Positions 1 to 10,299 of a stretch of DNA of 64,000 nucleotides are shown here, one piece after another. This DNA is from Legionella sainthelensi (GTDB lineage Bacteria > Pseudomonadota > Gammaproteobacteria > Legionellales > Legionellaceae). Position numbers and translations under genes: made by a program. Location: contig NZ_LR134388.1 in the NCBI RefSeq assembly GCF_900637685.1, forward strand, positions 431,501 to 495,500, written 5' to 3'. Positions within the stretch are counted from its first letter, which is position 1. Each line of letters begins with the position of its first letter. Under the pieces are notes generated by a model. The model was not told where the DNA came from, made no database searches, and saw only the letters and a list, made by a program, of their open reading frames with translations.

Positions 1-1
1 A

Positions 2-757
2 TTAAAGGCGTCCGTATTGCTCATTGTATTTGTTACAGTTTTAGGCGAGACCTTAGTTCCATACTTATCTCATTATGCAAATGATTATAAAACGGCAGCG
101 ATTAGTGGTGGTCAAACCTTGCGCACGTCAAAAGGATTTTGGCTGCGTTATAACAATGATTTTATTTCAGTAGGAATAGTGCTTTCCAATAATGTCCTGA
201 ATAATATTTATCAATTTCGTTTTGATAATCAACATCATTTGACAATGTCGCGTTTTATTCGTGAAGTTCGACATACTCCAACGGGATGGATAGCTTATGA
301 TGTACAACAAACAGAGTTTGCTGACGATCAGACGAAAGCACAAACTTTTGCCTCATTTCCTTGGGATGTATCGGTAAAACCTAAGATTTTGACAATTAGC
401 AGCATCGATCCTGATGAAATGAACTTACGTGAATTGAATCGATACATAAGGGAACAAAAACTGAATCATCAAAATGTACATAATTATCAGTTTGCTTTTT
501 TACAAAGGCTTATTCAACCATTTACAACTATGGTTATGATGATTCTTTCTATTCCGTTTATTTTTGGTCCATTACGCTCAACTACTATGGGGTCGAAGTT
601 ATTGGTGGGTGCCGCAGTAGGGTTTAGTTTTCATATTTTAAATCGCTTTTTTGGCCCACTAAGTACGGTGTTTCAATTACCACCAGAGTTATCCGCTTTG
701 GGGCCAACGGTCATTTTTGCATTATTGGGACTTTATCTGATGAGAAGAGTACGGTAG
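2..757 (+). CDS. lptG: LPS export ABC transporter permease LptG (C-terminal part, cut by window edge)
   Basis: The reading frame is open from base 2, so the start codon lies outside the window; about 250 residues of a roughly 355-residue family are visible. LptG is an inner-membrane permease that, with LptF and the ATPase LptB, extracts lipopolysaccharide and passes it to the LptC-A-D bridge. Visible are the end of one membrane segment, a periplasmic beta-rich domain of about 130 residues (beta-jellyroll in the family), then three C-terminal membrane helices, with the family-typical stretch NLRELNRYIREQKLN just before them. The C-terminus MRRVR is the usual positive end. The gene converges with the SidE paralog that follows. 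Family assignment is firm. Confidence 0.9.
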   Translation, partial: LKASVLLIVFVTVLGETLVPYLSHYANDYKTAAISGGQTLRTSKGFWLRYNNDFISVGIVLSNNVLNNIYQFRFDNQHHLTMSRFIREVRHTPTGWIAYDVQQTEFADDQTKAQTFASFPWDVSVKPKILTISSIDPDEMNLRELNRYIREQKLNHQNVHNYQFAFLQRLIQPFTTMVMMILSIPFIFGPLRSTTMGSKLLVGAAVGFSFHILNRFFGPLSTVFQLPPELSALGPTVIFALLGLYLMRRVR

Positions 758-880
758 CTGTAGTTTAATTAGGCAAACGTTCCGGGTAATAGCTTTTGCT
801 CTAAATTTTATCCTGGCTCTTTAATAGCCCCCTGTTATTGTGGAGGGGTGAGTTCTTACAAATAGTTAGAATTTTCGCTG

Positions 881-900
881 CCTTCCGCAAAAGCGGAAGG
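881..900. repeat. Perfect 8-bp hairpin between lptG and SidE paralog 1
   Basis: CCTTCCGC, a four-A loop, then GCGGAAGG. It lies 16 bases past the stop of the minus-strand SidE gene and 124 bases past the lptG stop. No clear T-run follows on either strand, so terminator function is uncertain. Confidence 0.5.
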
Positions 901-915
901 TTCAGGAGTAACAGA

Positions 916-3900
916 TCAAAGATTGAGCGTATTTTGTGGCTCTTCACTCACATGAGTAAGTTCAGGTTGTATGGATATTTTATCGAGCTCAACTAAAACA
1001 GTGTCGATCAATTTTGCACGTTCTTCAATTTTCGCGACAAATGTCGTACTGTGGTTTAGGTTTTTTAAAAGAGCATGTATTTTTTCAGCATTTTCCGTCG
1101 AAATTCCAATTGCCTCTTCTAATTCCTTCGGACTTTTTTGGGCTAATGTATGGATAAGTTTCTGAATGTCATACGTGTCATTATTTAAATCTTCTTTAAA
1201 TTGATCTAATGCCTTCCCCTTTTGGTTTAGGTTCGTTCGTTGGTCTGTGGTTAGTCCTACAAGATCTGTAAGTCCTTGGAGTATCCAACGATTTTTAGTA
1301 AGTTCTTCAGTTTTTGTTTTTCTTGATTCTGCTAAATGATTTTGATGGGCTTCGCATAATTCACGTAATCGTATAATTAAAGCCTCGCTCTTGAATTGCA
1401 ATTGCACCATTGCAGGATAGGCTTTTTGTTTCTCCACAAAAAACTCATTTAATTTTACAATCTCAGCTTTATGGTTTTGCGCTGTATCCGAATCATCTAA
1501 TGTTTTTGCGAGCTTATCAAGAAGCTGTAAATTGAGTTGAGCCTCTTTTACTTGCACATCAAATGTTTTTACTTGCATTTGATTGAGAGAGACTCTTATA
1601 TTATTTACCAATGCCTTAGTTAAGAATTGATTTATCTTTTGTAATCGATCCTTCAATGCATCAATATCGGATAGGTTAAGAGGTTCTTTTGATGTTTCGT
1701 GTTTTCTTGTCTTTTCATGACGTAACTGTTCCACTTCGGCAAGTCGCTCATTAAAACTAGAAATCATTTCTTTGACAGCTATCAGATTCTTCGGTGTCTC
1801 TTCTTCAAGATTGTTAATTTCTTCTGCTACTGCAACTACATAGGCATCATATAACTTGCTATGAATCGTTCGTAGTTGTTTTTCTAGGTTTTCGACATCA
1901 GTAAAATCAATTTTTCCGGTTCCAATATGCATCAGAGCTCTTTCATTACGCAGCACTTTTACTTCTTCTTGCAGGGTATTAAAATAAGATAGTTTCTTCT
2001 TAATGTAGTTCAGATCATCGAGTTTGGCAGTCTCTAGAGTTGCAATTCTTTGAGCCATGCTCAATATACGCGTTTCGTAATGTATCTTTGCTCGCTCGCT
2101 ATTAATGAGGGGGGAGGTAATAATTGGGCGTTGTAAGGGCTCTAAATCGTCGATCACAACGTGTTTTGTTTGTTGGATTTTCTCCCTTAATTCTTTACTT
2201 ATTGAGGGTATATTCTTATCTAAAGGAATGCCTTCGAGCGCTTTTATAGCCTCGGTAGCTTGCTGTTTTTCCAATGCATCTTGACATTTAACTAATGGCG
2301 CAAGTTGACGTTGTAGCGCTATTTTCTTTTCAATAAGTGGTCTTAAGTTATCCATTTCCTTTTTAGCATTTTTTGCCGCATCGGATTTAAAATCAGCCCA
2401 TTTTTCATCTGCTGGAAATTTTTCCAGAGCTCGTAGCATCATGTCTATATTGTTTAATCTAAGTGCAATATGACATTCTTGTAATGCAGGAATGACTTTT
2501 TCATTAAGAAAATTTTTTCGTGCCAGTGATATTTTCTGATCATCTTTTCCTGAGAAGTAGTGAAGAATCCTATCTAAAAATCCACCTCTGATGGGTAAGT
2601 GAGATTGCTCTACCAATTTAAGTCGTAGTGATTTTAATGATTCATTTAAGTTTTTATGAGTTTCTTCATCTTCTGGTTGGACAGCATTTATTGCATCCAT
2701 CACTTTCGCGCTTTGCATTTTAAAAATAGGCGCAGCAGCGAAGCCAACTTCATGGTTTGGTACAAAATCAGGATTTTTTACCGCAATAAAACTAACAACA
2801 TATCTGTCCATCTCGGTAGATGTTTTGCCATCAAGGGTTACCTTAGTCGGAACCAGGGCTACATGTTCTGGTAAATAAAAAGGATCATCTCTAGTCACAG
2901 ACTCATGAGCCCCAACTTGTTTTGCTGAAAGTAATTGTTCTGGATCATTGATTTCAAAAATCGTATTTGAATCAAATATTGGTTCTGAACTCTTTGTTTT
3001 AGAAGCAATTTCATCTAACTTGATTTGCATAAATGCATGGCTAGAAAGGGTCGTAAAGAGATAGTTCTCTGTGTTCGCAATTATGGTGTTTGCTTGCTTT
3101 ATCAGTTGTTGTTGAAATTCTTTGGGGATATTGAAGCCGCGGAACAGGATTTGCGGTGAGGGTTCCTGGTTTTTTGTATCTACCAGTGCTTTATTGGTGA
3201 GTGGAGTTAATAATGAAGCAAGTAAGACTTCTTTAAAGGTAGATTTTTCATCTTTATTTTGGGCAATGGCATTGACCCGGCTGGCATACCAGTTATTATT
3301 TTGCATGAGATTAATTAAATCAAGCTTGATTTGATTTTTCTCTCTACTGTCCTTTTTCCTAATATTTTTTTCCCAGGTATCGCCAAGTTTTTTGGCAGGT
3401 TCATTAAGGTCTGTTGGATGAAATTCAGTATCTTGTTCATGTTGCATTAACTGATCAATATTATTGATATCGGTATCATTTAACAATGAGCCTACAATAG
3501 TCATATCACATTTGGTCAATAAGTCACGAAAAAAAGACTCTTCGAGTTTTTGACCATTTAAAAAAACGTGATCGTCTTGAATCACATCAGGATTAGCCAT
3601 AATTTGTTGGATAATACGCGCAGCAGCAATTTCGTCTCTATTGGATACTCTTTTTGCCTTCTCGGGCTCTGACTGCAACGTTTCTTTAATCACACCCATG
3701 ACTATTTTTGATCGTGCTTGTCGGATGGCATCCAAGCAAGATGTAGGATTCTGCTCACATATTTTGGCAAAATCAGTTGGAAATGAATAAGGTGATGGCT
3801 TTAAATAGGTTTTGTAACCAGGGAATGATTTCTGTATCTCAGGAATAGCATAATACTCCTTGATGGATACGAACCGTTCATTTTCTTTCAGTCGATAATT

Positions 3901-5385
3901 AGAATCTACACGTCGGATGTTCTTAGACTCTGGAATTTTTCCTTCTTCGATAACGTATTTGTCACCATTATAAGGGTTTTCATACGGCCCGCCTCTGCTG
4001 GGATCTTCTTTAGCTTCCGGATTAAATTGAGGGACAACAGCTCCGGTGGCCAAGAAAAATTCTCGATGTGTTTTAAGAACAACTTCGGCTCCTCGTGAAC
4101 CTAAAGAGTTTTTAAGTGTATAGTAGGCACGCTCGAGTACGACTTCTTGAGGTGCTTTGACTCTCATTAAATCAACCATGTGACCTTGATGGATTAACAC
4201 ATGTGCTGGAGTTCCATCCCAATTATGGGGTTTGTCCAGAATAATCGCGGCATAATGATCTACTTCTTTTTGATCTTTAAAGATTTTACCAATAAGTTTA
4301 TTCTCTTCAACGCATTTTCTGAATGCTTGTTCACTTTTCTCGTGATATTCCTCATAGAAGTTTCTCTTATACTTAGAATCATATCCTGAGCGTTCATCAT
4401 CTCTTCCAACCACAAAAAATGCTTGAGCGATGAGTATTTTTTTGAGTTCTTCTGGTGTAACATCGGCTAAAGTTTGACCATTTTTTGCTGTTCCTAACTT
4501 TTCTCCTCTGAATTTTGCTTTACGCGCTTCTTCAACCATTACTTCAGCACAAGCCATGGTGCGTACCGTATGTGCAAGGCCGTGAGTGCCTCTATCCGGT
4601 CCTTCATTGGGCTTGAGTCGTTCTCCGTTGGGATTTTTAGGATCTACCAATGGTCCAGGATAATCGTGCCTTAAATATTCTTTATGGACATAATTTACAA
4701 TACTACGGACATCCTCATCATGTTCCAATAAGGCACTTTCTAAAGCAGACTCAGAAACTACTTGTGTCACAGTAGATTGCGTGGGTGTTTCTACAAGCGC
4801 AGAGGTTTTTCCAGTAGTGGCTAGTCTTAAAGCGGTTGCATCGTTTTTTGCATCACCGGCGGGAAACTCATTGGCAACAGCGCGTAGCCAAGCAGTAATT
4901 TGTCTATAACCATTTCCAGCGAGTTCATTTTGCATTTCTTGAGTGATGGTCTGGCCTAGATTTTCTAATGTTGGAGAATTATCACCTGTTAACGTTGCAT
5001 GTGCTCTTACTCCTGCAGAAGCAACCCAATAACCACATAATCCCATGTTTAAACCCGTACCATTGGGAATCACAGAAAGTGTAGCGCCTTGAGGGAGTTT
5101 TCGGGATAGGATGTTTTGATATCCTTTTCCTGAATGTTCACCCAGGGGGTCGAAAAGATAGTATTGATTGCCTTTGCCTTTAATTAACATGATCCAGTGG
5201 CCGGATTCTTGTATTGGGCTCACAGCAGTTAATACAGGCATAAATCCTTGTTGATCCAATACATCCATTCGTATTTCAGGATTTCCATTGTAAATGATGC
5301 CGCTGGTAATGTTTTTCCCCATACGGTCAAAAATGGCACGCATACCATCTTGAGTTAATTCTACCCCTTTCACATATTCAGGCAT
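916..5385 (-). CDS. SidE-family effector, paralog 1, with decayed ART motifs
   Basis: 1489 residues, similar in length to the L. pneumophila SidE/SdeA proteins (about 1500), which attach phosphoribosyl-ubiquitin to host serines without E1/E2. Domains: N-terminal deubiquitinase with the triad H63, D79, C117 (GLCGYW); phosphodiesterase with HGLAHT (H268/H272), YHEKS (E349) and GHMVD (H402); a linker; ART domain; long C-terminal coiled coil. The ART arginine is present (R749, LFRG). Compared with the two neighbours there is an 11-residue deletion over the S-T-S region, and ExE is replaced by R832-D-D834. I infer that ART activity is lost or severely impaired while DUB and phosphodiesterase remain, a set reminiscent of the Dup phosphodiesterases that remove phosphoribosyl-ubiquitin. 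An AGGA Shine-Dalgarno lies 9 bases before the ATG, and a PmrA-type box upstream. It is probably a Dot/Icm substrate. Confidence 0.93.
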   Translation of the reverse strand: MPEYVKGVELTQDGMRAIFDRMGKNITSGIIYNGNPEIRMDVLDQQGFMPVLTAVSPIQESGHWIMLIKGKGNQYYLFDPLGEHSGKGYQNILSRKLPQGATLSVIPNGTGLNMGLCGYWVASAGVRAHATLTGDNSPTLENLGQTITQEMQNELAGNGYRQITAWLRAVANEFPAGDAKNDATALRLATTGKTSALVETPTQSTVTQVVSESALESALLEHDEDVRSIVNYVHKEYLRHDYPGPLVDPKNPNGERLKPNEGPDRGTHGLAHTVRTMACAEVMVEEARKAKFRGEKLGTAKNGQTLADVTPEELKKILIAQAFFVVGRDDERSGYDSKYKRNFYEEYHEKSEQAFRKCVEENKLIGKIFKDQKEVDHYAAIILDKPHNWDGTPAHVLIHQGHMVDLMRVKAPQEVVLERAYYTLKNSLGSRGAEVVLKTHREFFLATGAVVPQFNPEAKEDPSRGGPYENPYNGDKYVIEEGKIPESKNIRRVDSNYRLKENERFVSIKEYYAIPEIQKSFPGYKTYLKPSPYSFPTDFAKICEQNPTSCLDAIRQARSKIVMGVIKETLQSEPEKAKRVSNRDEIAAARIIQQIMANPDVIQDDHVFLNGQKLEESFFRDLLTKCDMTIVGSLLNDTDINNIDQLMQHEQDTEFHPTDLNEPAKKLGDTWEKNIRKKDSREKNQIKLDLINLMQNNNWYASRVNAIAQNKDEKSTFKEVLLASLLTPLTNKALVDTKNQEPSPQILFRGFNIPKEFQQQLIKQANTIIANTENYLFTTLSSHAFMQIKLDEIASKTKSSEPIFDSNTIFEINDPEQLLSAKQVGAHESVTRDDPFYLPEHVALVPTKVTLDGKTSTEMDRYVVSFIAVKNPDFVPNHEVGFAAAPIFKMQSAKVMDAINAVQPEDEETHKNLNESLKSLRLKLVEQSHLPIRGGFLDRILHYFSGKDDQKISLARKNFLNEKVIPALQECHIALRLNNIDMMLRALEKFPADEKWADFKSDAAKNAKKEMDNLRPLIEKKIALQRQLAPLVKCQDALEKQQATEAIKALEGIPLDKNIPSISKELREKIQQTKHVVIDDLEPLQRPIITSPLINSERAKIHYETRILSMAQRIATLETAKLDDLNYIKKKLSYFNTLQEEVKVLRNERALMHIGTGKIDFTDVENLEKQLRTIHSKLYDAYVVAVAEEINNLEEETPKNLIAVKEMISSFNERLAEVEQLRHEKTRKHETSKEPLNLSDIDALKDRLQKINQFLTKALVNNIRVSLNQMQVKTFDVQVKEAQLNLQLLDKLAKTLDDSDTAQNHKAEIVKLNEFFVEKQKAYPAMVQLQFKSEALIIRLRELCEAHQNHLAESRKTKTEELTKNRWILQGLTDLVGLTTDQRTNLNQKGKALDQFKEDLNNDTYDIQKLIHTLAQKSPKELEEAIGISTENAEKIHALLKNLNHSTTFVAKIEERAKLIDTVLVELDKISIQPELTHVSEEPQNTLNL

Positions 5386-5459
5386 TTAGATTTTCCTCAA
5401 AAAATGTTTGAATCGTCAATTGAAACTCTCTATCTATCAAACCCACAATGACACTTTTT

Positions 5460-5493
5460 ATTATAAACCTAATATTATTAAGCTAACGTTAAG
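5460..5493 (-). promoter_or_regulatory. Putative PmrA box and -10 of SidE paralog 1
   Basis: Read on the minus strand: half-sites CTTAACGTT and CTTAATAAT separated by 2 bases (5474-5493), then 8 bases, then TATAAT (5460-5465), about 75 bases before the ATG. Tandem cTTAATatT halves spaced by 2 are the consensus reported for Legionella PmrA targets. Recognition was by eye, not by a scored matrix. Confidence 0.55.
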
Positions 5494-5592
5494 TTGATTA
5501 AGAATTAATTTAGTCGGCTTCTTTCAAGAAGCCATTTGCGCGAGTTCTCAGTGGGTTTATCACAACATCTCCTAAACAACACTTCATCAAAG

Positions 5593-8500
5593 TTATATAA
5601 TTAAATAGTCAAAATCCAAAAATTGCTCGTCAGGTATTTCTTGATTAGCTTGAGTAAGGGCAAATTGCATGGATGTATTACTTAGCTCAACTGAAAGAGT
5701 ATCGATTAATTTTGTACGCTCTTTAATTTTAGCGACAAATGTTGTATTGCGGTTTAGGTGTTTTAACAGTTCGTGGAGTTTCTCGGCATTTTCAGTAGAG
5801 ATTCCAAATGCTTCTTCTAATTCATCAGCATTTTTCTTTGCTAAGTGATTGATCAATTCCTTTATATTATATTTATCATTATTTAAACCTTTCTTAAATC
5901 GGTCTAATTCTTTTCCTTTTTTCGCTAGGGTTGCTCGTTCGTCTGTGGTTAGACCTATGAAGTCAGTAAATCCTTGAAACATCCAACGATTTTTAGAAAG
6001 TTCTTCAGTTCTTTTTCTCGATGTTACCTGGCGCATTTCACATAATTCACGCAGCTGTATAATTAAGGCCTCGCTCTTAAATTGCAATTGCGCCATTGCT
6101 GGGTAGGCTTTTTGTTTCTCCATAAAAAATTCATTTAGTTTCCCGATCTCAATTTTTAGTTCTTGTGCTGTAGTCGAATCATCCAGCGTTTTTGCGAGTT
6201 TATCAAGCAGTTGTAAATTTTGTTGGGCTTCTTTTTTCTGCTCGTCAAACGTCATTATTTCCATTTGGTTGAGAGAGACTTTAATATTGCTTATTAACAT
6301 TTTAATTAAGGATTGATTCGCCTGTTGCAATCGACCTTTTAGTCCATCGATATCTGATAGATTAAGAGGTTCCTTGAAGGTTTCGTGTTTTTTTACACTT
6401 TCTTGATGTAATTGGTTTACTTCAGCGAGAACTTCATTAAATATTGAGATAGTCCTTTTTACATCAGCTAGGTTCTTAGGTTTTTGTTGTTCCAGTAGGT
6501 CAATTTCATTTGTTATGTGGACTGCATAAGCATCATATAATTTGTTATGAAGTATGTGTAGTTCTTCTTCTAGTTTTTCGATATCATCAAACTCAACTGC
6601 TTTGTCTGGAGATTGCAGCAGCGTTTTTTCATGACGCAACAATTTTACTTCCTCTTGTAGGACGTTAAAATCAGAGATCGCTTTCTTAACTCTGACTAAG
6701 TTGGATAGTTTTACCATGTTTTGATCTGCAATTCTCTTGGTGATGCTGATTATAAGTGCTTCATAACGTTTTCCCACTTGCTCAGCATTAGTGAGCACGG
6801 GGGGCATGGCCACATGTTGCATTGGAGCCAAGTTTGCAGATATTTCTTGTTTCGTACGTTGAATCTGCTCTTTTATGTTGCTGCTTATCCATAGCATATT
6901 GCTCATGTTATGCTCGGAGGGAATGCTTTCGAGTGCTTTTAAAGCTTCAGTGATTTGTTGTTTTTCTAAGGCATCTTGGCATTTCATTAAAGGAATCAGT
7001 TGATTTTGAAGGGCAATTTTCTTTTCAATAAGCGGTTTTAGACTATCCATTTCCATTTTAGCTGCTTTTGCGGTATCTGATTTAAAATGAGACCATTCTT
7101 TATCTGAGGGAAATTTTGTTAAAGCTCGTTGCATCATTTCCGTATTATTTAATCTAAGTGCGATATGACATTCCTGTAATACCGGGATCACTTTTTGATT
7201 AAGAAAGTTTTTTCGTTCCAGTGATATTTTTTGATCGTTTTTTCCTGAAAAGTAGTGAAGAACTCTATCTAAAAAGCCACCCCTGATGGGTAAATGAGAT
7301 TGCTCTACCATTTTAAGCCGCAGTGATTTTAGCGTTTCATTTAAGTTTCCCTGGGCTTCTATGTTTACATCATCTATTACTTTCGCTACGGTTGCGGTTT
7401 GTATTTTTATAAAAGGAAGAAGTGCAAAGCCGTTTTGATGTCGTGGCGAAAAATCGGGGCTTTGTACTGCCACGCAGGTGAAAATATGGCGATCATTTCC
7501 GGTAGTGGTTTGACCATCAAGGGTAAGCTTAATTGGGATTAGGGCAATATCCTCTGGCAAATATATGGAATATTCACTTTCGGAGCCTTCCACATGAGTT
7601 CCCACTTGTTTCGGTTGCAGCAATCCGTCGGGATCAAGCATTTCAACGATGGTGTTTGAATCAAACATATCTCTGGGAACCGCAATATTTGTGGATGTGC
7701 TTGCGTTTGTTCTGGCGGAAATAGAGCTGTAATCATTTAACTTAATTTGTTTAAAGGTTTCTGCGGAGGGATCTGTAAAGAGATGTTCTGTAGTGTTAGC
7801 TATGATCTTATGGGTTTGATTGATTAATTTATTTTTAAACTCTTCTGACAGATTTAATCCGCGAAATAGTGTTTTTGGTGGTGGAGAGATATTTGTATCC
7901 ACCAATGATTTTCTCGTTAGTGGAGTCATTAAGGCAGTAATTAGCACTTCTTTAAATGTTGAGCCCTTGTCTCTGTTTTGGGCAATTGCATTAACACGAC
8001 TGAAGTACCAGGCATCATTTTGCATTAAAAAAATTAAATCCGTTTCGATCTGGAGTACTCCTCCACCTTGTCTGATTGTATTTTCCCAGGTCTCTCCAAG
8101 TTTTTTTGGGGGCTCATTGGGGGCCGTTGGATGGAATTCAGTATCTTTTTCATGTTTCATTAACTGGTCGATATTTTTTATGTCGGTGCTATTTAACAAT
8201 GAACCTACAATAGCCATATCACATTTGGCTAATAAATCACGGAAGAATGATTCATCAAGGCGTTGACCATTTAAAAAAACGTGATCGTTGTGAATCACAT
8301 CAGGATTAGCCAGAATTTGTTGGATAATGCGTGATGCTGCAATTTCATCAACATTGGCGTTTCTTCTGGCCAATTTATTACTAAATTGAATGGCTCCCTT
8401 TATCGGCGAAATTTTTGACTGATTGTTCGCTGTTTGTAATTGCCCTAAACAAAAATCGACATCATTTTCACATTGAGCTCTTTCATCGGAATTTGTATGT

Positions 8501-10299
8501 TGCAAGTATGCATATTCACTAAGTTTTGGCAGTCCTCTTTCGAGTTTTTTTCCTGAGCCCGGGAATTGACGCTGTATTTCATCAAGTTGTAGGTATTCAT
8601 CCACGCGCATCCAGCGTTCGTTTTCTTGTAACTGATACGAAGTAGGAAAAAATGCTAATGTTCCTTGAGTCTCGCCTTTTCTAGGTTTATTTCGGATTGG
8701 CTGACCATCTTCACCAATGACATACCGTCCCAAGCCTCCTTTTCCGAATTTAAATTTTTCTTGTTCCTGTAATTTGTATGTGGGAGGGAAAAATTTTATT
8801 TTACCCTTTTTTTCTCCTTCCTTTGGAGTTTCTCTAATTGGGTTACCATTTTTATCAATGACATAGCGAAATTCATTAGTACTCGTGACCAAATGTGGCT
8901 CACGGTTGTTGCAGTCAAAAGAGCTAACCATTTCATAGGTGGCATCGAAAAATTTTCTTTGTTTGGCAAAAACAGCCTCAGTTCCTATGGTCCCAATCCA
9001 GGGTTGAAGTGATTTAAAATAACTTTCTAAATAAGATTCTGTAGGTTGTTTTACCCTCATGAGATCGACCATATGACCTTTGTTGACCAGTACGTGTGCT
9101 GGAGAGTTCTCCCACTTGTGATCTTTATCTTCAATAACATCTGCATAAAAATTCACGTCATCTTGGTCGTTGAAGATATGTGGAATTAAAAGGGATTCGT
9201 TTTCTCTTACATATTTTAAAAATGCATCTCTACTTTGTTCATGATATCGCTCATAATTATTTTCCGACTCTTCATCATCTCGCCCAGCAACAAAAAATGC
9301 TTGGGCAATCATGATTTTTTTTAATTCATCATGGGTAACATCGGCTATAGTACGCTTGTCTTTGAATGTTTTTAAAGATTCCCCTCTGAGTTTTGCTTTA
9401 CGTGCTTCTTCAACCATTACTTCGGCATAAGCCATTGTTCGTAAAGTATGAGCAAGGCCATGAACAGGCCTATTTACAATTTTGTCTCCGTTTTTTCCCA
9501 TCTGTGCGGGAGTTGCTTCTACGGTGCCTGTGTATTTTTTTCCTAAATAATTATTAAACACATATTTCGCCGCCATTCTTACTGTGCTATCGGTGTACAA
9601 GGAAAAACCATTCCAAGGAGGAAGATAAGGCTCTGTGCTTGTAGCGGGTTTTGAGGTTGATTCTGTAGCTACGTTTTCACCCGCAGTGATAGTTGATTGC
9701 GCAAGGATTTTGAGATGTAACTCTTTTTCAGTAGAGTGTCTTAAAGCAGTAGCATCGGTTTGAGCATCACCTGCTGGAAATTTATTGGCAACAGCCTGTA
9801 ACCAACCAGTAATTTCCCCATAACCATTGCCATCGAGTTCATTTTGCATCTCTTGAGTGATGATTTGGCCTAGACTGTCTAGAGCAGGGGGATTATCCCC
9901 CGTTAAGGCTGTATGTGCTCTGACTCCAGCAGAAGCAATCCAATAGCCACATAAGCCCATGTTGAATCCGGCGTCATTGGGAATGACAGAAAGTGTAGCG
10001 TTTTCGGGGAGTTTTCGAGCGAGAATGTTTTTATATCCTTTTCCTGAACCTTCACCTAAAGGGTCGAAAAGGTAGTAATGATTGCCTTGGCCTTTAATTA
10101 ACATGATCCAGTGGCCAGATTCTTGTGTAGGACTCACCCCGGTTAATATGGGCATCAATCCTTGTTGATTTAGTACATCTACTCGTATGTCAGGATTTCC
10201 ATTATAAATAATACCGCTGGTAATGTCTTGTCCCATGCGTTCAAAAATGGCACGCATACCCTCTTGGGTTAACTCTACCCCTTTTACATACTTAGGCAT
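5593..10299 (-). CDS. SidE-family effector, paralog 2, all three active sites intact
   Basis: 1568 residues, the longest of the three. DUB triad H63, D79, C117; phosphodiesterase motifs VHGLAHT, YHEQS and KGHMVD; ART motifs R813 (LFRG), S867-T-S and E907-S-E909. The R-to-S and R-to-E distances (54 and 94) equal those of SdeA (R766, S820, E860), so the alignment is secure. I therefore expect a working phosphoribosyl-ubiquitin ligase. Between phosphodiesterase and ART there are two copies of a block of about 40-45 residues, each starting RYVI and ending in LQE with a basic/aromatic tail; paralog 1 has one copy of its counterpart. The C-terminus is acidic then hydrophobic (DEQFLDFDYLII). Translation starts after GAGAGAG. 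Unlike the flanking paralogs, I find no PmrA-type tandem box by its -10 (TATAAT, minus strand, 10374-10379). The host-cell role is inferred from the family. Confidence 0.94.
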   Translation of the reverse strand: MPKYVKGVELTQEGMRAIFERMGQDITSGIIYNGNPDIRVDVLNQQGLMPILTGVSPTQESGHWIMLIKGQGNHYYLFDPLGEGSGKGYKNILARKLPENATLSVIPNDAGFNMGLCGYWIASAGVRAHTALTGDNPPALDSLGQIITQEMQNELDGNGYGEITGWLQAVANKFPAGDAQTDATALRHSTEKELHLKILAQSTITAGENVATESTSKPATSTEPYLPPWNGFSLYTDSTVRMAAKYVFNNYLGKKYTGTVEATPAQMGKNGDKIVNRPVHGLAHTLRTMAYAEVMVEEARKAKLRGESLKTFKDKRTIADVTHDELKKIMIAQAFFVAGRDDEESENNYERYHEQSRDAFLKYVRENESLLIPHIFNDQDDVNFYADVIEDKDHKWENSPAHVLVNKGHMVDLMRVKQPTESYLESYFKSLQPWIGTIGTEAVFAKQRKFFDATYEMVSSFDCNNREPHLVTSTNEFRYVIDKNGNPIRETPKEGEKKGKIKFFPPTYKLQEQEKFKFGKGGLGRYVIGEDGQPIRNKPRKGETQGTLAFFPTSYQLQENERWMRVDEYLQLDEIQRQFPGSGKKLERGLPKLSEYAYLQHTNSDERAQCENDVDFCLGQLQTANNQSKISPIKGAIQFSNKLARRNANVDEIAASRIIQQILANPDVIHNDHVFLNGQRLDESFFRDLLAKCDMAIVGSLLNSTDIKNIDQLMKHEKDTEFHPTAPNEPPKKLGETWENTIRQGGGVLQIETDLIFLMQNDAWYFSRVNAIAQNRDKGSTFKEVLITALMTPLTRKSLVDTNISPPPKTLFRGLNLSEEFKNKLINQTHKIIANTTEHLFTDPSAETFKQIKLNDYSSISARTNASTSTNIAVPRDMFDSNTIVEMLDPDGLLQPKQVGTHVEGSESEYSIYLPEDIALIPIKLTLDGQTTTGNDRHIFTCVAVQSPDFSPRHQNGFALLPFIKIQTATVAKVIDDVNIEAQGNLNETLKSLRLKMVEQSHLPIRGGFLDRVLHYFSGKNDQKISLERKNFLNQKVIPVLQECHIALRLNNTEMMQRALTKFPSDKEWSHFKSDTAKAAKMEMDSLKPLIEKKIALQNQLIPLMKCQDALEKQQITEALKALESIPSEHNMSNMLWISSNIKEQIQRTKQEISANLAPMQHVAMPPVLTNAEQVGKRYEALIISITKRIADQNMVKLSNLVRVKKAISDFNVLQEEVKLLRHEKTLLQSPDKAVEFDDIEKLEEELHILHNKLYDAYAVHITNEIDLLEQQKPKNLADVKRTISIFNEVLAEVNQLHQESVKKHETFKEPLNLSDIDGLKGRLQQANQSLIKMLISNIKVSLNQMEIMTFDEQKKEAQQNLQLLDKLAKTLDDSTTAQELKIEIGKLNEFFMEKQKAYPAMAQLQFKSEALIIQLRELCEMRQVTSRKRTEELSKNRWMFQGFTDFIGLTTDERATLAKKGKELDRFKKGLNNDKYNIKELINHLAKKNADELEEAFGISTENAEKLHELLKHLNRNTTFVAKIKERTKLIDTLSVELSNTSMQFALTQANQEIPDEQFLDFDYLII

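Noticed and set aside
881..900. Rho-independent terminator of SidE paralog 1
   Set aside because: The hairpin is perfect but lacks a T-run on either strand; reported only as a hairpin.
7820..8266. 148-codon plus-strand open frame inside SidE paralog 2
   Set aside because: It is antisense to a well-conserved coding region, has no ribosome site or recognisable domain; similar shadows occur in the other two paralogs.
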